Assembly: GCA_018382125.1 (NCBI GenBank) | Contig: JAGZQO010000004.1 | Span: forward strand, 51,005 to 115,004 | Direction: 5' to 3' | Length of the DNA stretch: 64,000 nt | Source of the DNA: Collinsella sp. | GTDB lineage: Bacteria; Actinomycetota; Coriobacteriia; Coriobacteriales; Coriobacteriaceae | Shown: piece by piece, positions 24,943 to 33,433 of the stretch | Position numbering within the stretch: position 1 is the first letter of the stretch | Layout: each line of letters begins with the position of its first letter | Notes under the pieces: model-generated | What the model was told of the DNA's origin: nothing | Databases searched by the model: none | What the model saw: only the letters and a program-made list of their open reading frames with translations | Program-made: the position numbers and the translations under genes

Positions 24943-27720
24943 CTATTTACGACCAAATTTAATCTTGATGGCACGCTTTAGAGCATACTTGCCAAGGCTT
25001 GGGAGCTTTTGCTCGTATTTGACCATCGTGGAGCACTCGGGGCGGTCGCGATCCAGATGGATGGCGTCGAACGCGCACTTGGTGGTGCACAGGCCGCAGC
25101 CGATGCACTTGTTGGGGTCGACGATCGAGGCGCCGCAGCCCAGGCAGCGGGCGGTCTCGGCGCGCACCTGCTCCTCGGTAAAGGTCTCAACATACTCGCT
25201 AAACGGCGCAGCCTTCTCGCGTTCGCGGTCCACATGCGCAACCTCGCGGCTCGCGTTGTCGTAGCTCTCGAGCACAACGTCGTCGCGGTCGAGCGCGGTG
25301 TAGCGGCGCTGGTTGCGGCCGATGGTGAGCGTGGAGCCCGGCTGCACAAAGCGATGGATGGACACGGCAGCCTCGTGGCCGGCGGCAATGGCATCGATGG
25401 CAAAGCTGGGGCCGGTGTAGACGTCGCCGCCCACAAAGATGTCGGGTTCGGCGGTCTGGTAAGTCTGGGGATCGGCCAGGGCGCCCTGGCCGCGGCCGAG
25501 CTCCACCTTGGAGCCAGCCAGCAGGTCGCCCCACACAATGGACTGGCCAATCGACATGACGACACGGTCGGCATCGACACGGCGCAGATCGTTCTCGTCG
25601 TACTCGGGCGCAAAACGGCCCTCGTCGTCAAAGACGCGCGTGCAGCGCTTGAAGGTGATACCGCACACACGACCGGCCTCGTCCAGGTGAATCTCCTTGG
25701 GGCCCCAGCCGCAGCTGATGTGAGCGCCGTCCTCAACGGCCTCGCGACGCTCCTCCTCGCTGGCGGGCATCTGGGCCTCGCTCTCCAGGCAGAACATCTC
25801 AACATGCTCAGAGCCCAGACGGCAGGCGTTGCGGGCAACGTCGATGGCCACGTTGCCGCCGCCCACTACAATGGTGCGGCCGGACAGCGCGTCGATCTTG
25901 CCACTGTTGACCTCGCGCAAAAAGTCGACGGCCACGGCCACGTCCTCGGCATCCTCGCCCGGAACGCCGGCAAGGCGGCCGCCCTGGCAGCCAATGGCCA
26001 CGTAAAAGGCCTTAAAGCCCTGCGCGCGCAGCTCGTCGAGCGTCACATCACGACCGACCTCCACGCCATAGCGGAACTCGGCACCCATCAGGCGAATGAC
26101 CTCGACCTCGGCCTCAATGACGTCCTTCTGCAGCTTAAAGCTGGGAATGCCGTAGGTGAGCATGCCGCCCGGGCGCTCGTTTTTCTCGAACACGACGGGC
26201 TTGTAGCCCTTCTCGGCAAGATAGAAAGCACAGGACAGGCCAGCCGGGCCGGCACCGATGATGGCAATCTTCTGATCGAAGCCGCCAGCGCGCGTCGGGG
26301 TCACCACAGGTGGGACATAGCGGGTCGCGGCGCCCAGATCGCGCTGGGCGATAAACTTCTTGACCTCGTCGATAGCCACGGCGGCGTCCACACGGCCGCG
26401 GGTACAGGCATCCTCGCAGCGGCGGTTGCACACACGGCCGCAGATAGCGGGCAGCGGGTTCTCGCGCTTAATGAGTGCTAGGGCCTCGTCATAGCGACCC
26501 TGAGCCGCGAGCTTCAAATAGCCCTGAACGGCAACGTGCGCGGGGCAGGCCGTCTTGCAGGGAGCGGTGCCGGACTCATGCGTCTCGATGCGGTTGTCGT
26601 TGCGGTAGTTGGGCGACCACTTGGTGTGGTCCCACTTGGTGGCGTCGGGCAGCTCCTGGCGCGGATACTCGGGCACCCGCCCGCCGGCCTTTTTGCTGCA
26701 GAGCTTCTGGCCGAGCTTGGCGGCGCCGGCCGGGCACACCTCAACGCAGCGACCGCAGGCCACGCACTTGTCCTTCTCGACCTTGGCGACATAGGCCGAG
26801 CGCGACAGGTTGGGCGTGTTGAACAGCTGAGAGGTGCGCAGGGCGTAGCACACGTTGACGTTGCAGTTGCAGATAGCGAAGATCTTGTTCTCGCCGTCGA
26901 TATTGGTGATCTGGTGCACAAAGCCGTTGTCCTCGGCCTGGCGCAGGATGTCGTAGACCTCGTCGCGCGTCACGTAATGGCCGCGGTCGGTCTCAACCAC
27001 ATAGTCGGCCATATCGCCCACGGCAATGCACCAGTCGGCGGGGTCGTCGGCGCAGCCCTCACCCATCACGCGACGGCTCGCGCGGCAGCTGCAGGTGCTG
27101 GCGGCATATTTGCCATCGTATTTGTCGAGCCAATGCTCGATATGCTCGATCGGCACCGAGGTGCTCGCGGCGTCGATAGCCTTCTCGACCGGAATGACAT
27201 GCATGCCGATGCCGGCACCACCGGGCGGCACCATCGGCGTGGCCTTGGACAGCGGTCCCTTGGACGCCTGCTCAAAGAACTTGGCATAGACCGGGTGCTC
27301 CTCGAGCTGGCTCACGCGCATGTTGAGGAACTCGGCGGAACCCGGCACCAGCATGGGCAGCACCCACTGCTTGGCGCGCTCGGGGTTTTCCCAGTTGTAC
27401 TCGAGCAGACCCGTGTAGCTCATGTCGTCGAGCATCTTCTCGATATCGGCTTCGGGCATGCCGGTGAGCTTGACCATCTCGGGCAGCGTATAGGGACGGC
27501 GCATCTTCATCTTGCAGAGCACTTCGGCCTGCTCGTCGGTTGCGGCCTCGGCAAACGACCAGTACTCGTAGCCCAGCAGCTCGTCGCGGTGCAACAGACG
27601 GTTGGTGCAGTGCTCGCACAGTTTGACGATGGCCTCGCGCGGATGCTCCGGTATCGGCGGCACGAACTCAGCGCCGATATCGGGCTCGGTATAGCTAATC
27701 CCCGGTCCGTTGAGAATCAT
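24943..27720 (-). CDS. Large Fe-S/FAD oxidoreductase with GltD-like core
   Basis: A 925-residue protein. An N-terminal region (1-300) has a cysteine cluster STCSCRASRRVMGEGC and a second CNCNVNVCY; a 4Fe-4S motif CVACGRCVEVCP is at about 319-330. Residues 380-930 form a GltD/NADPH-type module: Fe-S cysteines (CKTACPAHV, CGRVCNRRCEDAC), FAD site IAIIGAGPAGLSCAFYLAEK (about 485), second nucleotide site VVGGGNVAIDVA, and a C-terminal ferredoxin (CLGCGASI, CIGCGLCTTKCAFDAIH). The ATG at 27720 has GAAGGGA upstream; a longer open frame is upstream but unsupported. Divergent from a TetR gene over paired palindromes. Electron partners unknown. Confidence 0.82.
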   Translation of the reverse strand: MILNGPGISYTEPDIGAEFVPPIPEHPREAIVKLCEHCTNRLLHRDELLGYEYWSFAEAATDEQAEVLCKMKMRRPYTLPEMVKLTGMPEADIEKMLDDMSYTGLLEYNWENPERAKQWVLPMLVPGSAEFLNMRVSQLEEHPVYAKFFEQASKGPLSKATPMVPPGGAGIGMHVIPVEKAIDAASTSVPIEHIEHWLDKYDGKYAASTCSCRASRRVMGEGCADDPADWCIAVGDMADYVVETDRGHYVTRDEVYDILRQAEDNGFVHQITNIDGENKIFAICNCNVNVCYALRTSQLFNTPNLSRSAYVAKVEKDKCVACGRCVEVCPAGAAKLGQKLCSKKAGGRVPEYPRQELPDATKWDHTKWSPNYRNDNRIETHESGTAPCKTACPAHVAVQGYLKLAAQGRYDEALALIKRENPLPAICGRVCNRRCEDACTRGRVDAAVAIDEVKKFIAQRDLGAATRYVPPVVTPTRAGGFDQKIAIIGAGPAGLSCAFYLAEKGYKPVVFEKNERPGGMLTYGIPSFKLQKDVIEAEVEVIRLMGAEFRYGVEVGRDVTLDELRAQGFKAFYVAIGCQGGRLAGVPGEDAEDVAVAVDFLREVNSGKIDALSGRTIVVGGGNVAIDVARNACRLGSEHVEMFCLESEAQMPASEEERREAVEDGAHISCGWGPKEIHLDEAGRVCGITFKRCTRVFDDEGRFAPEYDENDLRRVDADRVVMSIGQSIVWGDLLAGSKVELGRGQGALADPQTYQTAEPDIFVGGDVYTGPSFAIDAIAAGHEAAVSIHRFVQPGSTLTIGRNQRRYTALDRDDVVLESYDNASREVAHVDREREKAAPFSEYVETFTEEQVRAETARCLGCGASIVDPNKCIGCGLCTTKCAFDAIHLDRDRPECSTMVKYEQKLPSLGKYALKRAIKIKFGRK

Positions 27721-27813
27721 GGTTGTCCCTTCTCTTGCCACAGCCCAGCGAGACCGCGGCACCCCTCTTTTTTGCAGGCCGGGCATGCCCCCATGCCGTT
27801 CACCCGCCATTAG

Positions 27814-27851
27814 TTGACATTGTGTCAAAAATAGTATTGACGAACCGTCAA
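27814..27851. promoter_or_regulatory. Paired 15-bp palindromic operators between the oxidoreductase and TetR genes
   Basis: TTGACATTGTGTCAA (27814-27828) and TTGACGAACCGTCAA (27837-27851) are perfect palindromes with centres 23 bases apart. A related half-site, CGAACGGTCA, follows at 27872-27881. Position and form suit binding by the adjacent TetR protein and control of both divergent transcripts. Confidence 0.75.
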
Positions 27852-27909
27852 CAATATTCAAGACTGTTAGGCGAACGGTCAGGCAAAAGAGGATGAAAGG
27901 CGGCAAAAC

Positions 27910-28572
27910 ATGAGCAACAACACAGCAGATACCTCTGTGGTCGATGCCGTTCCCGCATCCGATAGCGCGGCAAAGCGCCTGACGGGCGACGAACGCCGTC
28001 GCGAGATCCTCGATGCCGTGCGCACCGTAAGCTCCGAGCTGGGCGTGTCCCACCTATCGGTATCGGCCGTGACCAAGCGAGCCGGCTGCACGCGTTCATT
28101 GTTCTACCACTACTTTGCCGATATGGACGCCGCCGTCACCGCCGTCATGGACGAGGCGATCGACGGCTTTATCTCCGAACTCGAGCAGTGGAACGCCGAC
28201 CGCACCGTCGGCGATATCGAAGGCGCGCTCGACACCGTCGCCCCGCTCTTTAAGCGCCTGGTCGCCAGCGGCCACGAGCTGCCGAGTACGCTCACCTCAA
28301 GCAGCGGCGCGCTCTACGGCGGCTTTTTGCACAACGTGGTCCAGCGTGTGGCGCAGTATATCTGCGACACCACCGTGGTGGATTTTGCCGCCCATCATGA
28401 GCTACGCATCGACCATGTCTACGAGACGTTCTACACCCTCATCATGGGGTTGTTGATGTATATCCGCACGCACCCCGATGTGCCCGACGAGACGGTCAAG
28501 GAAATCATCGCCTCGACACTCCACATCGAGGGCTATACCGCCAAGTATCCGGAGCGCAAGCCCCAGAACTGA
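27910..28572 (+). CDS. TetR/AcrR-family transcriptional regulator
   Basis: A 220-residue regulator. The N-terminal helix-turn-helix (about 28-75) reads ERRREILDAVRTVSSELGVS, then VTKRAGCTRSLFYHYFADM; the C-terminal helices form the effector domain. A short disordered N-terminus (SNNTADTSVVDAVPASDSA) precedes the fold. AAAGGCGG lies before the ATG. It is transcribed away from the Fe-S oxidoreductase and directly toward the DUF5692-like gene 63 bases on. It probably represses both through the paired palindromes in the gap. Confidence 0.9.
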   Translation: MSNNTADTSVVDAVPASDSAAKRLTGDERRREILDAVRTVSSELGVSHLSVSAVTKRAGCTRSLFYHYFADMDAAVTAVMDEAIDGFISELEQWNADRTVGDIEGALDTVAPLFKRLVASGHELPSTLTSSSGALYGGFLHNVVQRVAQYICDTTVVDFAAHHELRIDHVYETFYTLIMGLLMYIRTHPDVPDETVKEIIASTLHIEGYTAKYPERKPQN

Positions 28573-28635
28573 CGACATTTGGCCAAACTGCCCGCGATCA
28601 GAAGAGGGGCCGCGGGCGTGTGAAAGGAGAGCAGC

Positions 28636-29643
28636 ATGCTGTTCGATGTTTGGGGTAGCGATACCCTTATCCACTGGGCCGGCTGGGCCATGGTCTTTAT
28701 TGGCCTGATCGTGCTCAACGAGGTCGGCCGCCGCACCAAGCTGGGCGCGGCAATCATCTTTGGCGTGGCTCCGCTGGCCATGACCATCTACTGCGTCGCC
28801 ATCGCCATCGGCGTCTCGCAGGGTGCCGAGTGGGCGCTCACCAACCCCACCCATGTGTACCAGAACAGCTGGTTCCACTACGCCAAGGTATACGCGGCGC
28901 TGGCCGGTTGCTGGGGCTTCATTGCCATTAAGTACCAGTGGGGCAAGATTGGCAAGGCGCATTGGTTCCGCGCATGGCCGTTTGTGATCGTCGCCATCAA
29001 CATCATGATCGCCGTCGTGTCCGACTTTGAGAGCGCCTATCACTTCTTTGTCCTGGGCGAGTCCACCTGGGTCACCTCCGAAGGTGCTACGCAGCTGGCC
29101 GGCTGGAACAACGTGTTCAACGGCATCGCCGGTCTCATCAACATCTTCTGCATGACCGGTTGGTGGAGCGTCTACGCCTCCGAGGACAAGACCGACATGC
29201 TGTGGCCCGACATGACCTGGGTCTACATCATCGCCTACGATATCTGGAACTTCTGCTACACCTACAACTGCCTGCCCACCCACTCCTGGTTCTGCGGCTT
29301 TGCGCTGCTGCTGGCGCCCACCGTCGCCGCCTTTATCTGGAACAAGGGCGGCTGGATCCAGAACCGCGCCTTTACGCTGGCTATTTGGTGCATGTTTGCC
29401 CAGGTGTTCCCGTACTTCCAGGAGGAGTCCATCTTTGTGACCCACTCCACGCTCGACCCCGGCGCCGCCACCGCGGTCTCGATCGCCGCACTGGTCGCCA
29501 ACGTCGCCGCGATCATCTACATCGCCTACCGCGCCAAGAAGCTCGACCGCAATCCCTACAAGCAGGATGTCTTTGAGGGCACCAGCGATTGGGAGAAGGC
29601 TACTGCTCGCCGCGCCAAGGTTGATTACGCGCACGCCGAGTAA
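28636..29643 (+). CDS. DUF5692-like multi-pass membrane protein
   Basis: A 335-residue inner-membrane protein with about 9-10 hydrophobic helices, rich in Trp and Tyr, beginning MLFDVWGSDTLIHWAGWAMV and ending in a hydrophilic tail (DWEKATARRAKVDYAHAE). I recognise the overall sequence as the DUF5692 family of uncharacterised proteins. AAGGAG is 6 bases before the ATG. It follows the TetR gene and faces away from the Fe-S oxidoreductase, so the three probably form a regulon in which the membrane protein supports the redox reaction or exports its product. Function unknown. Confidence 0.65.
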   Translation: MLFDVWGSDTLIHWAGWAMVFIGLIVLNEVGRRTKLGAAIIFGVAPLAMTIYCVAIAIGVSQGAEWALTNPTHVYQNSWFHYAKVYAALAGCWGFIAIKYQWGKIGKAHWFRAWPFVIVAINIMIAVVSDFESAYHFFVLGESTWVTSEGATQLAGWNNVFNGIAGLINIFCMTGWWSVYASEDKTDMLWPDMTWVYIIAYDIWNFCYTYNCLPTHSWFCGFALLLAPTVAAFIWNKGGWIQNRAFTLAIWCMFAQVFPYFQEESIFVTHSTLDPGAATAVSIAALVANVAAIIYIAYRAKKLDRNPYKQDVFEGTSDWEKATARRAKVDYAHAE

Positions 29644-29711
29644 CATGTTGGCCGCTGTTGGCGCCTGGGCATAGGCTCGCTCGCCAGGATTTTCAATCCA
29701 ATGTCTCGCAG

Positions 29712-29752
29712 AGCCCCCGGAAAGCGTTTCGCTCGCTTTCCGGGGGCTTTTG
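29712..29752 (+). terminator. Strong terminator after the DUF5692-like gene
   Basis: A 15-bp stem (29712-29726 with 29734-29748) with a 7-base loop runs into TTTTG. Confidence 0.9.
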
Positions 29753-29880
29753 TCGTTGTGCCTCTATTCATCTATTCAAAAACATGCGCACATATAAAAT
29801 CGGATTTCAAATCATGCGGCGGCTCTATGGAGTCCCGTTTTTGGGTACAGTGTTGTCCCGATATTGAGCTTGGGGGATAT

Positions 29881-31383
29881 ATGAAAGATGAGACGACGGG
29901 CCAAGAGGATGCGGCCCAAGATGCAGAAGCGTGTGCCGAAGCCCTGGAGAGCCTAGACCGGATTTCGCTTGACGATGTTGCGTTTGACGATTCGAGCGTT
30001 GATGTGCGGGATGAGCCAGAAATCGAGGCGCAGCCCGATGATCAGGATGCAAAAGACGATGGCGCCGCGCCCACCGAAGACGAGGCGGGGCACGAGGAAT
30101 CCGAAAGCGAGGCCGGCAACCAGCCCGAATCCGACACGGGCGAGGAAACCGTCTTGCTCGACAGCTTGCCGGCCGAGGATTCGCTGACTCGCGAGCTTCC
30201 TGGCCTGGGTTCCGCACCAGCCGTGGACGAGACCATCGCCATGGGCGATATCCCCCTACCGTCCGTTCCCTCAGCACGCGAGGCCGAGGTTCGCCATCGT
30301 AAGATGTCGCCCAAGCGCCGCAATCTGATGGTCGCCGGTGTCGTGGCCGTCGCGCTCGTCGCCGGCGGCGCAGGCTATGCCGCCTGGAACGGATATCAGC
30401 AAGAGCAGGCTGCCGCTGTCGCCGCCAATGCCCACACGATGATGTCAGTGCAGATTGGCGTGCATGCCGCGGGCCTCGACTGTTCTACCGGCTCCAAGAT
30501 TCCCGTACAGGTGAGTGGTCAGGACGCTGATGGCTCCTCCGTGAGCGAAACGCTCTATGTTGACGAGCACGGCCGCGGCATCAAACTGCTGCCTGGCGAT
30601 TACACGCTCTCCATCGCTGCCTCCCCCATCGCGGCCGACGGCACCATCTATACCGTCCCGACCACCAAGACGCAGGTCACCGTTAAGAGCGATGAACAGG
30701 ATTTAAGTGCCCAGGCTACCTTTAAGCTCAAGGTGCCTTCGGCCGACACGGTAACCGACGACCAGATCGATGCCGCCGCCAAGTATGCCGAGGAGGGCGG
30801 TGCGAGCTCCGCCGCGGCTGCCAAGGTACTCCAGCAGGCGGCAACCGCGCGGCGCGACGCCGCCGTCAATGCCGTGAGCGCGCAAAAGGCACAGGCGGCC
30901 CGTGATGCCGACGCCCGTCACAAGGCAACCGACCTTTACCAGCTCGATATCCCCGTCGAGTGGTACGGCAAGGTCGAGACTTGGCAGAATGGCAGCACAC
31001 TATGCATCTATCTTGCCGGCGACAGCGATACGCCGATCGTGACGCTCGTCGCGGTGCGCGAGGGCGAGAGCTTTACGCCCGATGAGGGCGATACGGTTTT
31101 GGGTGCGGCCAATCTGGGCAACGGTTATACCGTCTATGCCAGCGGCCCCGTCTATCCGTACGTGGTGCCCCAGACTATCAACGGGCGCACCCAGGATCCA
31201 GTGTCGACCTACCCCATGGACGCGGCCATTGAGCTTGTCGAGCTTACGACCGGCAACCGCTATACGTATAGCCAGATCAAGAACGACCTGGTGGGTAAAG
31301 ACGGCAAGGCCGATGGTGCCACTAAGCTCGAAACCGACTACCTCGCGCAGATCCTGCTGCCGAGTATCAAAGCCCAGGACTAG
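29881..31383 (+). CDS. Membrane-anchored protein with acidic cytoplasmic N-terminus, function unknown
   Basis: A 500-residue protein not recognised. Residues 1-125 are very acidic and probably disordered (EDEAGHEESESEAGNQPESD). A basic stretch RHRKMSPKRRN precedes one membrane helix (about 143-163: LMVAGVVAVALVAGGAGYAA). The rest is extracellular: a beta-rich part with LLPGDYTLSIAASPI and KTQVTVKSDEQDL, an alanine-rich helix (AAKVLQQAATARRDAAVNAV), then a domain from about 355 to the end with WYGKVETWQNGSTLCIYLAG. GGGGG lies just before the ATG at 29881. It is a monocistronic gene; a surface or signalling role is plausible. Confidence 0.8.
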   Translation: MKDETTGQEDAAQDAEACAEALESLDRISLDDVAFDDSSVDVRDEPEIEAQPDDQDAKDDGAAPTEDEAGHEESESEAGNQPESDTGEETVLLDSLPAEDSLTRELPGLGSAPAVDETIAMGDIPLPSVPSAREAEVRHRKMSPKRRNLMVAGVVAVALVAGGAGYAAWNGYQQEQAAAVAANAHTMMSVQIGVHAAGLDCSTGSKIPVQVSGQDADGSSVSETLYVDEHGRGIKLLPGDYTLSIAASPIAADGTIYTVPTTKTQVTVKSDEQDLSAQATFKLKVPSADTVTDDQIDAAAKYAEEGGASSAAAAKVLQQAATARRDAAVNAVSAQKAQAARDADARHKATDLYQLDIPVEWYGKVETWQNGSTLCIYLAGDSDTPIVTLVAVREGESFTPDEGDTVLGAANLGNGYTVYASGPVYPYVVPQTINGRTQDPVSTYPMDAAIELVELTTGNRYTYSQIKNDLVGKDGKADGATKLETDYLAQILLPSIKAQD

Positions 31384-31456
31384 CCTGGCGCAGCAAGGTG
31401 CTCCCCAACCGTGATGAAGGAGCCAGGAGGTCCTGACCCCACAGGTCCATAGATGA

Positions 31457-32809
31457 TTAGGCAAGGAGCCACTTCCATGCGGGCACAACGTGGACCACAC
31501 CGTGCTCGCATGGAATATCGGTCTGTTCATCCATGGTAACGATTGCCGACTCGCCAAGATCGAACTGGGCCATCGAGGCATCAAGCGCGGCAATTTCGCG
31601 CTCGCGCGTTTTCTCACTTGCCATATCCGCACTTACCTGAATCAGGCTATAAGCCCGCATGAGAAGTGCGTCCCCAGCCACAAAGTCCACCTCATGGCTT
31701 TTGCTCTTCTCTTTGATCAGCAGGCGGCAGACCGATCCGACCCTCACCGCGGGAGTCCTTCTTCTTAGCGCGTTGAACACTGCGGTCTCGAGCCTCTGAC
31801 CCCGGTCCAATGCCGATGCGGGAGAGAATGCTCCAAACATCGCAGGATCGACAGCGTAGACCTTAGAAGCAGACCGCATGTTATTTGCCAGTGAACGCGT
31901 GAACTCCGGCACGGAGAACAGCAGGTAGGCATCCTCATAATACTCAAGTAAGTCGCTGAGCGAATTACGACTGACGGGTATCTGCCTGCTCTTGAACTCG
32001 TTGTACACTTTGTTCACCGACAGCTCTCGTCCCGAAGATGCCATACACCGCGTTAGGAACAGCGATGCCAGGCGAGGGTTCTTGACGTCGTAACGCTCAA
32101 CGACGTCCATAGCGACCGTTCGCGAAGCATATTCCTGTAGCAGCTGAATCGCGTCTGCGGGCGTCTGCTCAAGCGTCGCGATGAATCCCCCTCGTTCAAG
32201 ATATCCGATCAGATGATGTCGAAGCAGCGCTGCATCGCTTGGGGAAAAGGTCGCATCTGGCTCGAAAACGCTCCCCGTCTTATATCGAACGTATTCCGAA
32301 AAACTCAACGGAAAAAGCTCCCGTATAAGAGAACGACCCCTGAACTCGCTCTTAAGCTCTGAGGACAGCATCTTAGAAGAAGATCCCGTCACATAGACGG
32401 TCGCTTTCTCCGTATCGACTACACGCCGCAGAAACGCACCCCATTCGGGAATTTCCTGGATCTCGTCAAAGAAAATGTAAGCGCCCTCGGTTCGAGCAGC
32501 AGGATACAGCGCATAGAACGTGTCGAGCACGTCCGCCAGCAGCGATGACTCATACGGGCGCAAGCGCTCGTCCTCAAAATTAAAGTAAAGCATCCGGTCA
32601 AGCTCGACGCCCCGGCCCTGAAGCCGCTGCATCTCCTGATACAGGCGATACGTCTTTCCACAACGGCGGGCCCCCACAACCACATTTACGATGTTGTCGC
32701 GCTTTGGCTCCTGTGGGTTTCCCAGATCAAGGTCTCGCTCAAAGACCTGCGGAACCCCCTGCTGTTCAAAGTCCTTTATTTTCTGGGCGATCAAGTCGTT
32801 GAATGCCAT
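31457..32809 (-). CDS. AAA_14/DUF4143 family ATPase
   Basis: A 450-residue ATPase. Walker A is VVVGARRCGKTYRLYQ (about 45-60), Walker B is AYIFFDEIQEI (about 108), followed by sensor segment VYVTGSSSKML and REL-FPLSFSEY, all typical of the AAA_14 group; the C-terminus is the DUF4143 domain with a nuclease-like fold (LIKEKSKSHEVDFVAG). Such proteins occur across gut bacteria, function not established. The gene stands alone, and its promoter lies inside a long palindrome (32817-32878), which suggests autoregulation. Lower GC than its neighbours hints at transfer. Confidence 0.85.
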   Translation of the reverse strand: MAFNDLIAQKIKDFEQQGVPQVFERDLDLGNPQEPKRDNIVNVVVGARRCGKTYRLYQEMQRLQGRGVELDRMLYFNFEDERLRPYESSLLADVLDTFYALYPAARTEGAYIFFDEIQEIPEWGAFLRRVVDTEKATVYVTGSSSKMLSSELKSEFRGRSLIRELFPLSFSEYVRYKTGSVFEPDATFSPSDAALLRHHLIGYLERGGFIATLEQTPADAIQLLQEYASRTVAMDVVERYDVKNPRLASLFLTRCMASSGRELSVNKVYNEFKSRQIPVSRNSLSDLLEYYEDAYLLFSVPEFTRSLANNMRSASKVYAVDPAMFGAFSPASALDRGQRLETAVFNALRRRTPAVRVGSVCRLLIKEKSKSHEVDFVAGDALLMRAYSLIQVSADMASEKTREREIAALDASMAQFDLGESAIVTMDEQTDIPCEHGVVHVVPAWKWLLA

Positions 32810-32816
32810 GATTCTC

Positions 32817-32878
32817 CAATCTTGCTCTCTAGCTAATCAAAATTATACTGATTCTTGATTAATTAGAGAGCAAGATTG
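32817..32878. promoter_or_regulatory. Long palindrome over the promoter of the AAA_14 gene
   Basis: A perfect 15-bp inverted repeat (32817-32831 and 32864-32878) is extended inward by a 7/9 match (32832-32840 and 32855-32863). The minus-strand -10 TATAAT lies at its centre (32846-32841) and the start codon 8 bases beyond its edge. Confidence 0.75.
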
Positions 32879-32970
32879 TGTGTAGCTTGATTAACACTTA
32901 AGCAAGTTTTTCACTGTTATTGCTCCGAAGGATATCGAGTGGCTAAGAGGACAACCGAGCTCGAATGCGA

Positions 32971-33131
32971 CTCCCCGAGCAGTCAATTTGGGACGGGGCT
33001 TTTTTGACTACCCTCCCCCTGTAGAAAAATCCCTAACGCAGTTGCGGTGAAATAGGGACTGTTTTTGCTGGTCAAACTGCAAAACAGTCCCTATTTCACC
33101 GCAACTTAATTGGTGGCCTTTTGGGTGGCAC
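32971..33131. repeat. Intergenic region with a perfect 26-bp inverted repeat
   Basis: Arms at 33040-33065 and 33081-33106 are perfect, with a 15-base loop; the core reads AATAGGGACTG / CAGTCCCTATT. A CCCCG...CGGGG hairpin with a T-run (about 32972-33006) precedes it. No gene is visible. The GGGAC core recalls the inverted repeat at 54150-54220. Confidence 0.8.
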
Positions 33132-33305
33132 TCAGCGCCACGGGTCGGCTTCGAACATTGGCTCGCGCTCGGGGCGGCGATCACTGTAGGGATCGTAGCC
33201 GTCGTCGTCCTCGTTCTCGGCACGGATATAGGGGTCGCGCGGCTTGGGCGCCGGTTTGAACGTGGGCTTGAGCGCCGGCGCGCTTGTCTTGATCTCGTCT
33301 TTCAT
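33132..33305 (-). CDS. Small proline-rich/acidic hypothetical protein
   Basis: A 57-residue protein, starting MKDEIKTSAPALKPTFKPAP and continuing with charged DDDGYDPYSDRRPEREP. No membrane segment or known domain. I chose the ATG at 33305 because AGGAG lies 8 bases upstream; ATGs at 33311 and 33323 are less well placed. Composition suggests a disordered peptide. It converges with nothing and lies between a palindrome and clpB's terminator. Function unknown. Confidence 0.55.
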   Translation of the reverse strand: MKDEIKTSAPALKPTFKPAPKPRDPYIRAENEDDDGYDPYSDRRPEREPMFEADPWR

Positions 33306-33354
33306 CTGCATAGCTCCTCGCATCGCATCCGTTCAACATCATCGATTGTCGCAC

Positions 33355-33391
33355 GAAAAAGGGCGGCGGACCCGATTGGATCCGCCGCCCT
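33355..33391 (-). terminator. Terminator of clpB
   Basis: On the minus strand GGGCGGCGGA pairs with TCCGCCGCCC and is followed by TTTTT, about 45 bases after the clpB stop. Confidence 0.88.
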
Positions 33392-33433
33392 TGGCGTTTT
33401 GCGATGAGGTGCGGTTAAAGCCGGCCCCATAAT

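Noticed and set aside
27721..28053. N-terminal extension of the Fe-S oxidoreductase (111 more codons)
   Set aside because: The extension covers the divergent TetR promoter and operators and overlaps the TetR gene; the ATG at 27720 has a proper ribosome site.
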